The position numbers and the translations under genes were made by a program. The notes beneath the pieces are model-generated. The model ran no database searches. It worked only from the letters and a program-made list of their open reading frames with translations, and had not been told where the DNA came from. Positions 19,795-30,673 of a stretch of 64,000 nucleotides of DNA are shown piece after piece (positions within the stretch are counted from its first letter, which is position 1; every line of letters begins with the position of its first letter). Origin of the DNA: Gammaproteobacteria bacterium (lineage in GTDB: Bacteria > Pseudomonadota > Gammaproteobacteria > Poriferisulfidales > GCA-002705445); NCBI GenBank assembly GCA_029268385.1, contig JAQWPG010000008.1, positions 78,378 through 142,377 of the forward strand, given 5' to 3'.

Positions 19795-20145
19795 TTAAAA
19801 TTTTAATCCATTTTCTCTTGCAGATTCTGCAAGAGCTTTTACTCTGCCATGATAATTAAACCCACTTCTATCAAAGGCAACTTCTGTAATATTTTTTTCT
19901 ATTGCTCTTTCTGCGATAACTTTACCTATTATCTTTGCTGTTTCAATATTTCCGGTATGCACTTTATCTTTAAGAATACTTTTTTCTAGAGTGCATGCTG
20001 AAGTTACAATTTCTCCACTTGGTGAAAATAGCTGAACATATGTATGCATAGTTGTTTTATAAACTGTTAATCTATGTTTATCACTAGTTACAATTTTACT
20101 TCTAATTTTTCTCGCAGATTTTAATCTTGCTGTTTTATTTTTCAT
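19795..20145 (-). CDS. rplR: 50S ribosomal protein L18
   Basis: L18 binds 5S rRNA with L5 and L25. The 116-residue protein has the R-L-T-V-Y-K-T motif and the C-terminal F-D-R-S-G-F-N-Y-H-G-R-V-K-A-L-A. It lies between rplF (two bases) and rpsE. Confidence 0.98.
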   Translation of the reverse strand: MKNKTARLKSARKIRSKIVTSDKHRLTVYKTTMHTYVQLFSPSGEIVTSACTLEKSILKDKVHTGNIETAKIIGKVIAERAIEKNITEVAFDRSGFNYHGRVKALAESARENGLKF

Positions 20146-20147
20146 TG

Positions 20148-20672
20148 CTATTTCTTCTTAGCCTCTTTTCTTATAATATTTTCGTCACTATATTTCACAC
20201 CTTTTCCTTTATATGGTTCTGGTGGTCTGAATGCACGTATTTCAGCTGATATCTGCCCTACTCTCTGCTTACTCATTCCTTTTACAACTATTTCTGTAGG
20301 GGATGGGGTAGTGATTTCTATTTCTTTTTCATATTCGTAAACTACTGGGTGCGAAAAACCCAGTGCTAAGTGTAACTGACTATTTTTTACCTCAGCTTTA
20401 TAACCAACACCAACTAAGTTTAATTTTTTTTCGTAACCTTTACTTACACCAATTACATTGTTATAAATTAGTGCTCTCATAGTGCCAGCCATTGCACTAT
20501 TTTTATCATTAATCTCAACATTAATAACTTTGTCTTTTTGATTGATATTTACGCTAGCATGAATATCCATTGTCATTTCCCCTTTTGGACCCTTAAAAGA
20601 AATCATAGTGCCTTTGATATTGATCTCAACATCATTAGGTATTTCAATAGGTTGTTTTGCTATTCTAGACAA
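20148..20672 (-). CDS. rplF: 50S ribosomal protein L6
   Basis: L6 sits near the factor-binding centre. Two tandem L6 folds are recognisable, with L-N-L-V-G-V-G-Y-K-A and the end P-E-P-Y-K-G-K-G-V-K-Y. The length (174) is normal for the family. Confidence 0.98.
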   Translation of the reverse strand: MSRIAKQPIEIPNDVEINIKGTMISFKGPKGEMTMDIHASVNINQKDKVINVEINDKNSAMAGTMRALIYNNVIGVSKGYEKKLNLVGVGYKAEVKNSQLHLALGFSHPVVYEYEKEIEITTPSPTEIVVKGMSKQRVGQISAEIRAFRPPEPYKGKGVKYSDENIIRKEAKKK

Positions 20673-20676
20673 TTTA

Positions 20677-21075
20677 TTACTCCACTGTGCAAATTATTTC
20701 GCCGCCTGAATTTTGCATTCTTGCTGAGTCAGCAGTCATTACACCTTTTGATGTTGAGACTATTGCTACACCAAGACCACCTAAAACTTTTGGCAGTTCG
20801 TCTTTATTTTTATATATTCTCAAGCTAGGCTTGCTTATTCTTTTAATATTACTTATCACTGGCTTACCTTGAAAATATTTTAATTTAATTTTTAATCTTT
20901 TCTTATTATTTTCAATATCTTTGACCTCATAATCTAATATAAAACCCTCATCTTTTAACACATCAAGTATTGATTGTTTTGTTTTAGACATATCTGTGCA
21001 TACAAATGTTTTGTTAACCATCTGTCCATTTCTTATTATTGTTAGCATTGCTGCTATTGGGTCGCTCATACTCAT
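20677..21075 (-). CDS. rpsH: 30S ribosomal protein S8
   Basis: S8 binds the central domain of 16S rRNA and represses the spc operon in E. coli. It has the [13 protein letters not shown] start region and the C-terminal S-T-S-K-G-V-M-T. There are two candidate starts (Met1 and Met3); the second would match the usual M-S-D-P-I-A form. Confidence 0.98.
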   Translation of the reverse strand: MSMSDPIAAMLTIIRNGQMVNKTFVCTDMSKTKQSILDVLKDEGFILDYEVKDIENNKKRLKIKLKYFQGKPVISNIKRISKPSLRIYKNKDELPKVLGGLGVAIVSTSKGVMTADSARMQNSGGEIICTVE

Positions 21076-21088
21076 AATAATTTTTTCC

Positions 21089-21394
21089 TTACCAACTTGA
21101 CTTAACTAATCCAGGGATATCACCTCGCATTGCTGCTTCCCTAACTTTTATTCTTCCTAGTCCAAATTTTCTATAAAAACCTTTTGGCCTTCCTGTAATT
21201 GCACATCTATTTGTTACTCTACTCAAACTTGAATCACGTGGTAGCTTTTGTAATTTTTCAGATGCTTCTAGTTTTTCATCTATAGTTGCATCCATACTTT
21301 TTAAAATATCTTTTAAAGCTTTTCGTTTTGCGAATAATTTTTTACTCAACTTTATTCTTTTTTTCTCTCTTTCTACCATTGATGTTTTAGCCAT
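21089..21394 (-). CDS. rpsN: 30S ribosomal protein S14
   Basis: This is the 101-residue zinc-free form of S14 (no CxxC pairs), with the C-terminal [14 protein letters not shown] and [13 protein letters not shown]. It is placed between rplE and rpsH as in E. coli. Confidence 0.98.
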   Translation of the reverse strand: MAKTSMVEREKKRIKLSKKLFAKRKALKDILKSMDATIDEKLEASEKLQKLPRDSSLSRVTNRCAITGRPKGFYRKFGLGRIKVREAAMRGDIPGLVKSSW

Positions 21395-21400
21395 ATTTCT

Positions 21401-21943
21401 TTATCTCCTAAAAGGAAAGTTAAATTCTTCAAGTAACATTCTTGCCTCATCATCATTCTTTGCAGATGTTGTGATGGCTATATCCAAACCTCTAATACTA
21501 TCTATTTTTTCATAATCAATTTCAGGAAATATTATTTGCTCTTTTATACCCAATGTATAGTTTCCTCTACCATCAAAAGATTTTCTAGAAAACCCTCTAA
21601 AGTCTCTAATTCTTGGGATTGCAATTGATATTAAGCGGTCTAAAAATTCATACATCTTATCTTTTCTTAATGTTACTTTGCATCCTATTGGCATGCCTTC
21701 TCTTAAACCAAAATTTGCTATAGATTTTTTTGCTTTTGTTGTAACAGGTTTTTGTCCAGAAATTTTCTCAATATCGCCAACCGCTTGTTCAACAACTTTT
21801 TTGTCTTTCACAGCCTGGCCTAATCCAACGTTAATTGTAATTTTAGTTATTGCTGGCACTTCCATAGAAGATTTGTACTTCATTTTTTCTTGCAATGAAT
21901 TTTTTATTTCTTCTTTATATATTTTTTGAAGTCTGCTACTCAT
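21401..21943 (-). CDS. rplE: 50S ribosomal protein L5
   Basis: L5 binds 5S rRNA and forms the bridge to S13. The 180-residue protein has [19 protein letters not shown] and [17 protein letters not shown]. It overlaps rplX by four bases. Confidence 0.98.
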   Translation of the reverse strand: MSSRLQKIYKEEIKNSLQEKMKYKSSMEVPAITKITINVGLGQAVKDKKVVEQAVGDIEKISGQKPVTTKAKKSIANFGLREGMPIGCKVTLRKDKMYEFLDRLISIAIPRIRDFRGFSRKSFDGRGNYTLGIKEQIIFPEIDYEKIDSIRGLDIAITTSAKNDDEARMLLEEFNFPFRR

Positions 21944-22257
21944 AAATCAATTTGTTCCCCAGTTGATTTGTATACTCTAACTTTTTTATTATCCTTTAAT
22001 TTTAATACGCCCACTCTATCTGGTTTTTTGGTTTTAGAATTATAAATCATTGCGTTTGATGAGTGTATTGGCATTTCTTTTTCTATTATCCCACCTGTCT
22101 CATTTTTGTTAGGGTTTGGCTTAACATGTTTTTTTGCTAAATTTATACCATCAACTAAAATTTTTTCATCACTAACTATTTGTGAAATTGTTCCAAGCTT
22201 TCCTTTATCTTTCCCGGAAATAATATAAACTTGATCACCTTTTTTTAATCTATTCAT
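21940..22257 (-). CDS. rplX: 50S ribosomal protein L24
   Basis: L24 starts large-subunit assembly. The KOW motif is at the N-terminus ([15 protein letters not shown]) and [11 protein letters not shown] follows. The length (105) is normal. Confidence 0.98.
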   Translation of the reverse strand: MNRLKKGDQVYIISGKDKGKLGTISQIVSDEKILVDGINLAKKHVKPNPNKNETGGIIEKEMPIHSSNAMIYNSKTKKPDRVGVLKLKDNKKVRVYKSTGEQIDL

Positions 22258-22268
22258 AACTTACCTTC

Positions 22269-22637
22269 CTACAATACTTCTGGCGCTAATGAAATAATCT
22301 TCATAAACTTTTCTGTTCTTAATTCCCTAGTAACAGGGCCAAATATTCTTGTGCCTATCGGCTGTAATTGTGCATTTAGAAGCACTGCGGCATTAGTATC
22401 AAATTTAATCAGTGATCCGTCATCCCTTCTGACACCTTTAGCAGTTCTTACTACCACAGCATTTAATACCTCGCCTTTTTTTACTTTTCCTCTTGGAATA
22501 GCTGTTTGAACACTTATCTTTATTATATCACCAATTCTTGCGTATCTTCTCTTTGACCCACCAAGTACTTTAATACATTGGATCTTCTTAGCTCCACTGT
22601 TATCTGCTGCCGTTAATACTGTTTGTACTTGTATCAC
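22269..22637 (-). CDS. rplN: 50S ribosomal protein L14
   Basis: L14 lies at the subunit interface and is the target of RsfS, encoded at 1179. It has M-I-Q-x-Q-T-x-L-x-A-A-D-N-S-G-A and ends [13 protein letters not shown]. The 122-residue length is standard. It opens the spc part of the cluster. Confidence 0.98.
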   Translation of the reverse strand: MIQVQTVLTAADNSGAKKIQCIKVLGGSKRRYARIGDIIKISVQTAIPRGKVKKGEVLNAVVVRTAKGVRRDDGSLIKFDTNAAVLLNAQLQPIGTRIFGPVTRELRTEKFMKIISLAPEVL

Positions 22638-22638
22638 T

Positions 22639-22899
22639 TTATTTCTCCTTGCTTCCCAAAACTTCTACTAGTTTCCATGATTTATCTTTAGAAATTGGCC
22701 TAACCTCTGTAATTGTTACCACATCTCCAATTTTACATTTATTATCTTCGTCATGAATTTTATATTTTGTTGATTTTTTGATGTACTTTCCATATTTTGG
22801 GTGTTTAACTTTTCTTTCAAAAAGCACAACAGCTGTTTTATTCATTTTATCGCTAACTACTGTTCCTGTTAGCGTTTTAATCTTTTTATTCTGTTCCAT
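22639..22899 (-). CDS. rpsQ: 30S ribosomal protein S17
   Basis: S17 is an OB-fold primary binder of the 16S 5' domain. [15 protein letters not shown] and the K-H-P-K-Y-G-K-Y region are typical. The length is 86. It overlaps the rpmC end by 14 bases. Confidence 0.98.
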   Translation of the reverse strand: MEQNKKIKTLTGTVVSDKMNKTAVVLFERKVKHPKYGKYIKKSTKYKIHDEDNKCKIGDVVTITEVRPISKDKSWKLVEVLGSKEK

Positions 22900-23089
22900 C
22901 AGCTAACCTTTTTTCATTTATAATAGTTTTAATTAACGCTATGCTCTTTCTTGATTCCCTAACTTGTCTGTGTGTAGGCAATTGCCCAGTTGTTAACTGC
23001 ATTTTCAACTTAAAATATTCAATACTGGTTTCGTCCAATAAAGTTATAAGTTCTTTTACCGATTTTTCTCTTATTTCTTTTGCTAACAT
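22886..23089 (-). CDS. rpmC: 50S ribosomal protein L29
   Basis: L29 is a two-helix protein near the exit tunnel that contributes to the trigger-factor and SRP docking site. The 67 residues contain E-L-x-x-L-L-x-E and a T-G-Q-L-P-x-H-R-Q-V-R-E-x-R-K-S-I-A motif. It lies between rplP and rpsQ. Confidence 0.97.
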   Translation of the reverse strand: MLAKEIREKSVKELITLLDETSIEYFKLKMQLTTGQLPTHRQVRESRKSIALIKTIINEKRLADGTE

Positions 23090-23099
23090 TATTCTATAC

Positions 23100-23513
23100 C
23101 TACATTATTGTTCTAACTACAAATTGAGTTTGGAAAGGTAGTTTTGCGGCAGCGAGTTTAAATGCTTCTCTTGCTGTATTTTCTTCAACTCCTTCCATTT
23201 CGTATAAAACTCTACCGGGTTGAATTTTTGCCACCCAATATTCTACATTCCCTTTTCCTTTTCCTTGTCTTACTTCTAAAGGTTTTTTAGTGATTGGAAC
23301 ATCTGGGAATACTCTTATCCAAACTTTACCACCCCTTTTAATATGTCTAGTCATAGCTCTTCGTGCAGCTTCTATTTGTCTAGCAGAAAGGCGACCTCTA
23401 CTTGTTGCCTTTAATCCATACTCTCCAAAACTTACTTTTGAGCCTCTAAGCGCAAGTCCTCTATTTTTACCCTTCATCTGCTTGCGGTATTTTGTTTTCT
23501 TTGGTTGTAACAT
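23100..23513 (-). CDS. rplP: 50S ribosomal protein L16
   Basis: L16 helps position A-site t[18 protein letters not shown] and [13 protein letters not shown] are diagnostic, and the 137-residue length is standard. Confidence 0.98.
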   Translation of the reverse strand: MLQPKKTKYRKQMKGKNRGLALRGSKVSFGEYGLKATSRGRLSARQIEAARRAMTRHIKRGGKVWIRVFPDVPITKKPLEVRQGKGKGNVEYWVAKIQPGRVLYEMEGVEENTAREAFKLAAAKLPFQTQFVVRTIM

Positions 23514-23516
23514 TTC

Positions 23517-24179
23517 TTATTTGCCTTTATCTTGTGTTGATTCGTCTTCTGCTTCACCGCTATAAATCCATGTCTTAATACCGATTATTCCGTAAGTTGT
23601 CATAGCTTCTGCAAAACCATAATCTATTTTTGCTTTTAATGTATGCAAAGGCACTCTTCCTTCTCTATACCATTCTGATCTAGCAATTTCTGCGCCATTT
23701 AGTCTTCCTGCTATATTCACCTTAATTCCTAAAACTCCAAGTCTCATAGAATTTTGAACGGCTCTCTTCATAGCCCTTCTATACATAATTCTTCTTTCTA
23801 ATTGCGAAGCTATTCCTTCAGCAACTAATTGCGCATTTATTTCTGGCTTTCTTATTTCCTCAATATTAATTTTTACATTATTTAAATTTAGCTCCATCAT
23901 TGACGCAACTTTTTTTCTTAATATTTCAACATCCTCTCCTTTCTTACCAATAACAATTCCTGGTCTAGCTGTATGTATTGTTATTTCAGCTGCTTTTGTT
24001 GGCCTTTCTATTGTTATTTTGCTTACTGATGCTTGTGATAACTTTTTCTTCAAGAAATCTTTCACCATTAAATCTTTCAATAAAAATTCTGGGTACTCTT
24101 TTCCTTCTGCATACCATTTAGACGTATGCTCAGCAGATATACCTAATCTAAAACCTATTGGATGTACTTTTTGTCCCAT
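23517..24179 (-). CDS. rpsC: 30S ribosomal protein S3
   Basis: S3 is at the mRNA entry site. It has [13 protein letters not shown], a KH domain with the loop [10 protein letters not shown], and the C-terminal domain with [11 protein letters not shown]. The length (220) is near the norm. Confidence 0.98.
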   Translation of the reverse strand: MGQKVHPIGFRLGISAEHTSKWYAEGKEYPEFLLKDLMVKDFLKKKLSQASVSKITIERPTKAAEITIHTARPGIVIGKKGEDVEILRKKVASMMELNLNNVKINIEEIRKPEINAQLVAEGIASQLERRIMYRRAMKRAVQNSMRLGVLGIKVNIAGRLNGAEIARSEWYREGRVPLHTLKAKIDYGFAEAMTTYGIIGIKTWIYSGEAEDESTQDKGK

Positions 24180-24184
24180 AATAT

Positions 24185-24517
24185 TTACTCGTCTGATAAA
24201 CCTATAGTTATATGACTTGATCTTTTTAAAATTCTATTCGCGCTACCTTTTGCTCTAGCTCTAAATCGTTTAAGTGTTGGCCCAACATTTACATATACTG
24301 TTTTAATCTTGAGAGCATCTATATCTGCTCCATTATTATGCTCTGCATTTGCTATAGCTGACTCAAGTACTTTCTTTACGATGTCCGAACTTTTCTGCGT
24401 ACTATAATTCAAAATATCCAATGCATCAGATACTTTTTTGCCTCTTATTGTATCAACTATTAGTCTACATTTTTGGGGCGACACTCTTATATATTTTAAA
24501 TTCGCTTTTACTTCCAT
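24185..24517 (-). CDS. rplV: 50S ribosomal protein L22
   Basis: L22 lines the exit tunnel with a long beta-hairpin (macrolide-relevant loop in the second half: [12 protein letters not shown]). The 110 residues are standard. It overlaps the rpsS stop by one base. Confidence 0.98.
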   Translation of the reverse strand: MEVKANLKYIRVSPQKCRLIVDTIRGKKVSDALDILNYSTQKSSDIVKKVLESAIANAEHNNGADIDALKIKTVYVNVGPTLKRFRARAKGSANRILKRSSHITIGLSDE

Positions 24518-24789
24518 TATTTTGCCTTCCTATCGCCAGAATGTCCTTTGAAAGTTCTTGTTATTGAGAACTCACCAAGCTTATGTCCAACCATATTCTC
24601 TGAAATTAAAACTGGTATATGCTGTCTTCCATTATGAACCGCTATTGTTAGCCCAACCATTTCTGGGACAACCATTGATCTTCTTGACCAAGTTTTAATA
24701 GGTTTTTTATTATTGCTTTTGACAGCATCATCAACTTTTTTCATAAGGTGATGATCTATAAATGGCCCTTTTTTTAATGATCTTGACAT
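24517..24789 (-). CDS. rpsS: 30S ribosomal protein S19
   Basis: S19 is in the head of the small subunit. [12 protein letters not shown] and the C-terminal [13 protein letters not shown] are diagnostic. The length is 90. Confidence 0.98.
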   Translation of the reverse strand: MSRSLKKGPFIDHHLMKKVDDAVKSNNKKPIKTWSRRSMVVPEMVGLTIAVHNGRQHIPVLISENMVGHKLGEFSITRTFKGHSGDRKAK

Positions 24790-24801
24790 TCTCTTATCTA
24801 C

Positions 24802-25623
24802 CTACTTTCTTTTTTTAATTATTAAATGATCTGTTCTTTTGTTTGATCTAGTTTTAAAACCTTTTGTTGGTGTTCCCCAAGGTGACACTGGGTGTCTTCC
24901 ACCAGATGTCTTGCCTTCACCCCCACCATGTGGGTGATCGACTGGGTTCATAGCAACACCTCTTACTGTTGGTCTTACTCCTCTCCACCTTTTAGCTCCA
25001 GCTTTTCCAAGTTTTGCTAAATTATGCTCAGGATTTGAAACTTCACCTATTGTAGCAATACACTCTTGCGGGATTTTCCTCATTTGTCCTGAACGTAGTC
25101 TAATTAAAGCATAAGGACCATCTTTAGCAACCAATTGAACTGAAGCCCCAGCACTTCTTGCTATTTGCGCCCCTTTATTAGGTTTCATTTCTACACAATG
25201 AATACTTGTTCCAAGTGGTATTTGACTTAATGGCATACAATTTCCAACTTTAATTGGAACATTATTGCCAGACAATACTTGGTCGCCGACTTTCAACTTA
25301 TTTGGCGCAATGATGTACCTTCTTTCACCGTCATTATAAAGTACAAGCATTATGTGGGCCGATCTATTTGGGTCATACTCCAATCTTTCAATTGTTCCTG
25401 GAACATCATGCTTATTTCTCTTGAAGTCTATAACTCTGTATTTTTGTTTATGACCACCACCGACATGTCTTGTTGTAATTTTACCAGTATTATTTCTTCC
25501 GCCTGTTTTTGATTTTTTTTCAGTAAGTTTAGAATATGGTTTGCCTTTATAGAGACCTTCTGTTTTAACACTTACTGTAAATCTTTTTCCTGGAGATGTT
25601 GGTTTTGATAATATTGTAGCCAT
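24802..25623 (-). CDS. rplB: 50S ribosomal protein L2
   Basis: L2 is central to subunit association and the peptidyl-transferase region. It carries [18 protein letters not shown] and the conserved [13 protein letters not shown] loop near residue 223-235. The length (273) is standard. Confidence 0.98.
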   Translation of the reverse strand: MATILSKPTSPGKRFTVSVKTEGLYKGKPYSKLTEKKSKTGGRNNTGKITTRHVGGGHKQKYRVIDFKRNKHDVPGTIERLEYDPNRSAHIMLVLYNDGERRYIIAPNKLKVGDQVLSGNNVPIKVGNCMPLSQIPLGTSIHCVEMKPNKGAQIARSAGASVQLVAKDGPYALIRLRSGQMRKIPQECIATIGEVSNPEHNLAKLGKAGAKRWRGVRPTVRGVAMNPVDHPHGGGEGKTSGGRHPVSPWGTPTKGFKTRSNKRTDHLIIKKRK

Positions 25624-25625
25624 GA

Positions 25626-25922
25626 TTAACTAGCACCCCCTAAGTCTATGTCTTGCCCATCTTTTAAAGTGACATAAGCTTTTTTGTAATTTTTTCTTTT
25701 GCCTTTTGCTCTGCCGAAAACTTTCTGCTTGCCAGTGACGGTCAATATATTTACTTTTATCACTTCTACCTCAAACAATTTTTCTATAGCTTCCTTGACA
25801 TCTTTCTTAGTTGCGCTGGATGCAACTTTAAATGTTTGTTGTTTTACATTGTCAGCAATCATTACAGACTTCTCGGAAACATGTGGCATTAATATGATTT
25901 TAGATAAATTTGTAATATCCAC
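25626..25922 (-). CDS. rplW: 50S ribosomal protein L23
   Basis: L23 surrounds the tunnel exit and docks trigger factor and SRP. P-H-V-S-E-K-S and [11 protein letters not shown] are present. The 98-residue length is normal. Confidence 0.98.
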   Translation of the reverse strand: MDITNLSKIILMPHVSEKSVMIADNVKQQTFKVASSATKKDVKEAIEKLFEVEVIKVNILTVTGKQKVFGRAKGKRKNYKKAYVTLKDGQDIDLGGAS

Positions 25923-25924
25923 AA

Positions 25925-26533
25925 TTATCCTCCAAACCTTTTTTCAAAACTAATGAGCGCGTCCTTAACTATTAAAACTTTTTTGTATGAAAGCATTAAA
26001 GGCGGGTCTAGGTAATCTACTGTTGCAATTCCAACGTCTTTTATGTTTCTTGCGGACAAAAACAGCTTTTCATCTATTTCATTTGTTACTATTAATACAG
26101 ATTTTAAATTATGCTCTTTTAAAATATTATTCATTTCCTTGGTTTTTACTTCTTTAAGATCTATTTTATCTATAGCAATAACTCTGTCTGTTCTTAAAAG
26201 CTCTGACATAATTGATCTCATAGCGCCGTTGTACATTTTTTTATTTATTTTTTCTGAGAAGTTTCTTTTTCCTGAAGCAAAAGTTACACCACCGCCCCTC
26301 CAAATAGGGCCCCTTGTTGTACCTGCTCTTGCTCTTCCTGTTCCTTTTTGTTTCCATGGTTTTTTACCACCACCTCTAACTTCTGATCTATTTTTTTGCG
26401 AGCTGTAATTTTCTCTAGCATTTGAAAAATATGATGTTATTACTTGATGAACTAATGTTTTTTTGTAATCAACAGCAAAACAGTTATCTGATAAGTTTAT
26501 TTTCTCGTTTTTTGGTAAAATATTAATTTCCAT
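25925..26533 (-). CDS. rplD: 50S ribosomal protein L4
   Basis: L4 lines the exit tunnel and, in E. coli, represses its own operon through the S10 leader. The tunnel loop G-G-G-K-K-P-W-K-Q-K-G-T-G-R-A-R and G-P-I-W-R-G-G-G are present. The length (202) is normal. A leader-like hairpin before rplC (27214-27242) is a candidate L4 target. It overlaps the rplC stop by one base. Confidence 0.98.
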   Translation of the reverse strand: MEINILPKNEKINLSDNCFAVDYKKTLVHQVITSYFSNARENYSSQKNRSEVRGGGKKPWKQKGTGRARAGTTRGPIWRGGGVTFASGKRNFSEKINKKMYNGAMRSIMSELLRTDRVIAIDKIDLKEVKTKEMNNILKEHNLKSVLIVTNEIDEKLFLSARNIKDVGIATVDYLDPPLMLSYKKVLIVKDALISFEKRFGG

Positions 26534-27180
26534 TAGCTATTACCTTTTTTTCTTTTTGCGGACTGAGTTACTTCTACTAGCCTGCCATTAAATCCAGGAA
26601 CAGCACCTTTTACTAATATTAATTTTCTCTCCGCATCAATTTTAACTATTTGAAGATTTTTTCTTGTAACCATTTCATCGCCCATTTGACCTGCCATTTT
26701 TTTTCCTTTGAAAACTCTACCTGGGAATTGACATTGACCAGTTGAGCCAGGGGTTCTATGTGAAATTGAGTTGCCGTGGGTTGCATCTTTTCCTTTAAAA
26801 TTATGCCTTTTTATTGTACCTGCAAAACCTTTTCCTTTTGATCTAGATCTCACATTAACAAATGTTCCTTCTTCAAAATGTGTTGCTTCAAATTTTTGAC
26901 CAACCTCTATATCTGCTGTGTCTTCCACTCTAAATTCTTTAATATTTTTTTGTGGAGCGATGTTATTTTTTTTGAAGTGTCCTAGATGAGGTTTTTTTAC
27001 TTTGTTCTCTTTGAGTTCTACAGATGACATTTGTAGTGCATTGTACCCATCAGATTCTATATTTTTTATCATTGAGACTACGTTAGTTTCAATTTTTAGC
27101 ACTGTTACAGGGATAGATTGGCCATTCTCTGTGAATACCCTTGTCATTCCAACCTTTTTTCCTAATAAACCTATGCTCAT
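26533..27180 (-). CDS. rplC: 50S ribosomal protein L3
   Basis: L3 starts large-subunit assembly. G-L-L-G-K-K-V-G-M-T-R-V-F at the start and G-K-G-F-A-G-x-I-K-R-H-x-F-K and M-A-G-Q-M-G later are diagnostic. The length (215) is normal. It is separated from rpsJ by 111 bases that hold a promoter-like element and a terminator-like hairpin, so rplC, not rpsJ, heads the S10-type operon here. Confidence 0.98.
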   Translation of the reverse strand: MSIGLLGKKVGMTRVFTENGQSIPVTVLKIETNVVSMIKNIESDGYNALQMSSVELKENKVKKPHLGHFKKNNIAPQKNIKEFRVEDTADIEVGQKFEATHFEEGTFVNVRSRSKGKGFAGTIKRHNFKGKDATHGNSISHRTPGSTGQCQFPGRVFKGKKMAGQMGDEMVTRKNLQIVKIDAERKLILVKGAVPGFNGRLVEVTQSAKRKKGNS

Positions 27181-27213
27181 TTAATTCTCTTCTAAATGTA
27201 AAAATAAAAAAAA

Positions 27214-27242
27214 GCCTAGGTAATAAAGTTCGTAACCTAGAC
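27214..27242 (-). terminator. Terminator/attenuator hairpin between rpsJ and rplC
   Basis: In the transcript direction an 8-bp stem (GUCUAGGU pairing with ACCUAGGC, one G-U pair) closes a 13-base loop and is followed directly by eight Us and more U-rich sequence. It has the form of an intrinsic terminator, yet it lies between two ribosomal genes read in the same direction, so it may be a leader attenuator for rplC-rplD and the rest. Confidence 0.7.
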
Positions 27243-27261
27243 TATCTAAGTAAGTTTGGTG

Positions 27262-27267
27262 ATTATA
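27262..27267 (-). promoter_or_regulatory. Putative -10 element of the rplC (S10 operon) promoter
   Basis: A perfect TATAAT lies 82 bases upstream of the rplC ATG on the minus strand, just before the attenuator-like hairpin. The -35 hexamer at the right spacing (CTTTTA) is poor. The start would lie near 27255, giving a leader of about 75 bases. Confidence 0.45.
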
Positions 27268-27291
27268 CACTAATAATTAAGGTATAAAAGC

Positions 27292-27624
27292 TTAATTTAG
27301 CTTGATTTGTACATCAACACCAGCTGCTAGATCCAATTTCATAAGAGCATCTACAGTCTTATCTGTTGGGTCTAAAATATCCATAATTCTCTTATGCGTT
27401 CTTATTTCGTACTGATCTCTTGCGTCTTTATCCACATGCGGAGAGATTAATATAGTAAATTTTTCCATTTTAGTAGGTAATGGTATTGGGCCTCTGACTC
27501 GTGCACCTGTTCTTTTAGCTGTTTCCACTATTTCAACTGCGGACTGATCAATTAATTTATGATCAAATGCTTTTAGTTTGATTCTAATGTTTTGATTTGC
27601 TGAACTTTCAGATTTTTTAGCCAA
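27292..27624 (-). CDS. rpsJ: 30S ribosomal protein S10
   Basis: S10 is in the small-subunit head and is also the NusE antitermination factor. [10 protein letters not shown] and G-P-I-P-L-P-T are diagnostic. The 110-residue form has about seven extra N-terminal residues compared with E. coli. It follows fusA after four bases, with no tuf between, and is followed by a terminator-like hairpin, so it belongs to the str operon transcript. Confidence 0.98.
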   Translation of the reverse strand: MAKKSESSANQNIRIKLKAFDHKLIDQSAVEIVETAKRTGARVRGPIPLPTKMEKFTILISPHVDKDARDQYEIRTHKRIMDILDPTDKTVDALMKLDLAAGVDVQIKLN

Positions 27625-27628
27625 TTTA

Positions 27629-29725
27629 TTATCCCGAGTGTTTATTTATAATTTCATCTGCTATATTTCTTGGAGCTTCCATATATTTTGAAAATTCCAT
27701 AGAGTATGTAGCCCTACCTTGAGTTGCTGATCTTAAGTCAGTAGCGTACCCAAACATTTCTTTTAATGGTATTTCACCTCTAATTACTTTCCCAGCAGGG
27801 CTATCTTCCATTGCGCCTATTATACCTCTTCTTCTGTTTAAGTCACCAACAACATCGCCCATATAATCTTCTGGGGTTACAACTTCTACTTTCATTACTG
27901 GCTCTAATAAAGCTGGATCTGCTTTTTTTGCTCCGTCTTTGAAGCCCATTGATCCAGCAATTTTAAAAGCCATTTCATTTGAATCCACATCATGGAATGA
28001 ACCGTCATAGAGTGTAACTTTTACATCTTCTACAGGATAGCCAGCTATAACTCCATTTAACATTTGCTCTTGAATACCTTTGTCTACAGCAGGTATGTAT
28101 TCTCTTGGAATAGCTCCTCCAACAATTTCATTAACAAACTCGTATCCTGTTCCAGCTTCATGAGGCTCAATTCTTAGATAAACGTGACCGTATTGTCCTC
28201 TTCCACCACTTTGTCGAACAAATTTACTTTCTTGTTCTACTGATTTTCTAATACACTCTCTATAGGCAACTTGAGGTGCGCCTACATTTGCTTCAACACT
28301 AAATTCTCTCTTCATTCTGTCTACAATGATCTCTAAGTGTAATTCGCCCATACCGGAAATAATTGTTTGCCCAGATTCCTCATCTGTTTTAACTCTAAAC
28401 GAAGGATCCTCTTGTGCTAGCTTTTGTAATGCTATTCCCATTTTTTCTTGATCAGTTTTAGTTTTTGGTTCAACTGCTACAGCTATAACTGGCTCCGGAA
28501 ATTCCATTCTTTCAAGAGTTACTAATTTTGTTGGGTCACAAAGTGTGTCTCCTGTTGTTACATCTTTTAATCCAACAGCAGCGGCAATATCACCAGCGCG
28601 GACCTCTTTAATTTCTTCTCTAGAATTGGAATGCATTTGCAATATTCTTCCAACTCTTTCTTTTTTACCTTTTGTTGAATTTATGATCGCTGAACCTGCT
28701 GCTAATACGCCAGAATATACTCTAAAGAAAGTCAATGTTCCTACAAATGGATCTGTTGCAATTTTAAACGCCAAAGCAGAAAAACCTTCGTCATCAGAAG
28801 CTTCTTTAGTAACTTCTTCCTCGTTATCATCTATTCCTTTTATTGCAGGTATGTCTAAAGGCGATGGTAATAACCTTATTACGCCATCCAACATAGCTTG
28901 AACACCTTTGTTCTTAAAAGCTGAGCCACATAATGCGCATACAATTTCATTAGATAAAGTTCTAATTCTTAAACCTTTGTAAATTTCATCTACTGATAAG
29001 TCACCTTCGTTTAAATACTTATCCATTAATTCTTCATTTGCTTCTGCAGCTGCCTCCAGCATCTCTTCTCTGTATTTATTGCAGATTTCAACTAATTCTT
29101 CTGGGATATCTTTTTCTTCAAAAGTTGTGCCCATATCTTCTTCATTCCAGTATATTGATTTCATTTTAACCAAATCAACTACGCCTTTAAAATCTTCTTC
29201 AGCCCCAATAGGTATTTGTATAGCCACTGCGTTAGAACCTAATCTATCTTTAATTTGTTCGACTACTCGTAAAAAATTAGCCCCTGACCTATCCATTTTA
29301 TTAACAAATACCATTCTTGGTACATTGTATTTAGCAGCTTGTCTCCAGACAGTTTCAGATTGAGGCTCTACTCCTCCCACAGCGCAAAATACTGCGCATG
29401 CTCCATCCAATACTTTAAGTGATCTTTCTACCTCAATGGTAAAATCAACGTGCCCAGGTGTATCAATAATATTTATTCTGTGCTCATCGAAAGATTTATC
29501 CATCCCTTTCCAAAAACATGTTGTTGCAGCAGATGTAATAGTGATTCCTCTTTCTTGTTCTTGTTCCATCCAATCCATAGTTGCAGCGCCATCATGAACT
29601 TCTCCAATTTTATGGGACAACCCAGTATAAAATAATACGCGTTCAGACGTAGTTGTTTTTCCAGCATCAATATGAGCCATGATGCCAATATTGCGATATC
29701 GATCTAATGGAGTTTCTCTAGACAT
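27629..29725 (-). CDS. fusA: Elongation factor G
   Basis: EF-G is the translocation GTPase. It has the P-loop [17 protein letters not shown] and N-K-M-D motifs, and domains II-V through the C-terminus. The length (698) is normal. It is placed after rpsG in the str operon. It is the only fusA seen. Confidence 0.98.
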   Translation of the reverse strand: MSRETPLDRYRNIGIMAHIDAGKTTTSERVLFYTGLSHKIGEVHDGAATMDWMEQEQERGITITSAATTCFWKGMDKSFDEHRINIIDTPGHVDFTIEVERSLKVLDGACAVFCAVGGVEPQSETVWRQAAKYNVPRMVFVNKMDRSGANFLRVVEQIKDRLGSNAVAIQIPIGAEEDFKGVVDLVKMKSIYWNEEDMGTTFEEKDIPEELVEICNKYREEMLEAAAEANEELMDKYLNEGDLSVDEIYKGLRIRTLSNEIVCALCGSAFKNKGVQAMLDGVIRLLPSPLDIPAIKGIDDNEEEVTKEASDDEGFSALAFKIATDPFVGTLTFFRVYSGVLAAGSAIINSTKGKKERVGRILQMHSNSREEIKEVRAGDIAAAVGLKDVTTGDTLCDPTKLVTLERMEFPEPVIAVAVEPKTKTDQEKMGIALQKLAQEDPSFRVKTDEESGQTIISGMGELHLEIIVDRMKREFSVEANVGAPQVAYRECIRKSVEQESKFVRQSGGRGQYGHVYLRIEPHEAGTGYEFVNEIVGGAIPREYIPAVDKGIQEQMLNGVIAGYPVEDVKVTLYDGSFHDVDSNEMAFKIAGSMGFKDGAKKADPALLEPVMKVEVVTPEDYMGDVVGDLNRRRGIIGAMEDSPAGKVIRGEIPLKEMFGYATDLRSATQGRATYSMEFSKYMEAPRNIADEIINKHSG

Positions 29726-29738
29726 TATTTTTCCTTGG

Positions 29739-30218
<480 letters not shown>

Positions 30219-30222
30219 TTAT

Positions 30223-30603
30223 TTACTTTTTAGTTTTAGCTCTTTTTGAGCCATATTTTGATCTTCCTTGCTTTCTACCTTCTACTCCTTGTGTATCCAA
30301 ACTTCCTCTTACTATGTGATATCTAACACCAGGTAAATCTTTCACTCTTCCGCCTCGTAATAATACAACTGAGTGTTCTTGAAGGTTATGTCCTTCTCCA
30401 CCAATGTAACTTGTGACTTCAAATCCATTTGTTAATTTAACTCTTGCTACTTTTCTTAACGCTGAGTTAGGTTTTTTTGGTGTTGTAGTGTAAACCCTAG
30501 TGCAAACACCTCTTTTTTGCGGGCAAGCCTCCAGAGCTGGCACGGTACTTTTAGCCTTTTTTGTCTTTCTTGGCTTTCTTACTAACTGATTAATTGTTGT
30601 CAT
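30223..30603 (-). CDS. rpsL: 30S ribosomal protein S12
   Basis: S12 is in the decoding centre. [11 protein letters not shown] holds the Lys whose change gives streptomycin resistance; it is wild-type here, as is [10 protein letters not shown]. The length is 126. It is preceded by a near-consensus promoter. Confidence 0.98.
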   Translation of the reverse strand: MTTINQLVRKPRKTKKAKSTVPALEACPQKRGVCTRVYTTTPKKPNSALRKVARVKLTNGFEVTSYIGGEGHNLQEHSVVLLRGGRVKDLPGVRYHIVRGSLDTQGVEGRKQGRSKYGSKRAKTKK

Positions 30604-30641
30604 AGTTTTTTATACTTTAATCAAAATTTATATGCTTGCGG

Positions 30642-30670
30642 ATTGTAGGAATAGCAAGGCCTACTGTCAA
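30642..30670 (-). promoter_or_regulatory. Promoter of the str operon (rpsL-rpsG-fusA-rpsJ)
   Basis: On the minus strand, TTGACA (30665-30670) and TACAAT (30642-30647) are separated by exactly 17 bases. The expected start lies near 30635, giving a 5' leader of about 30 bases before rpsL. The -35 box sits only a few bases after the rpoC stop codon. Confidence 0.8.
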
Positions 30671-30673
30671 GGA

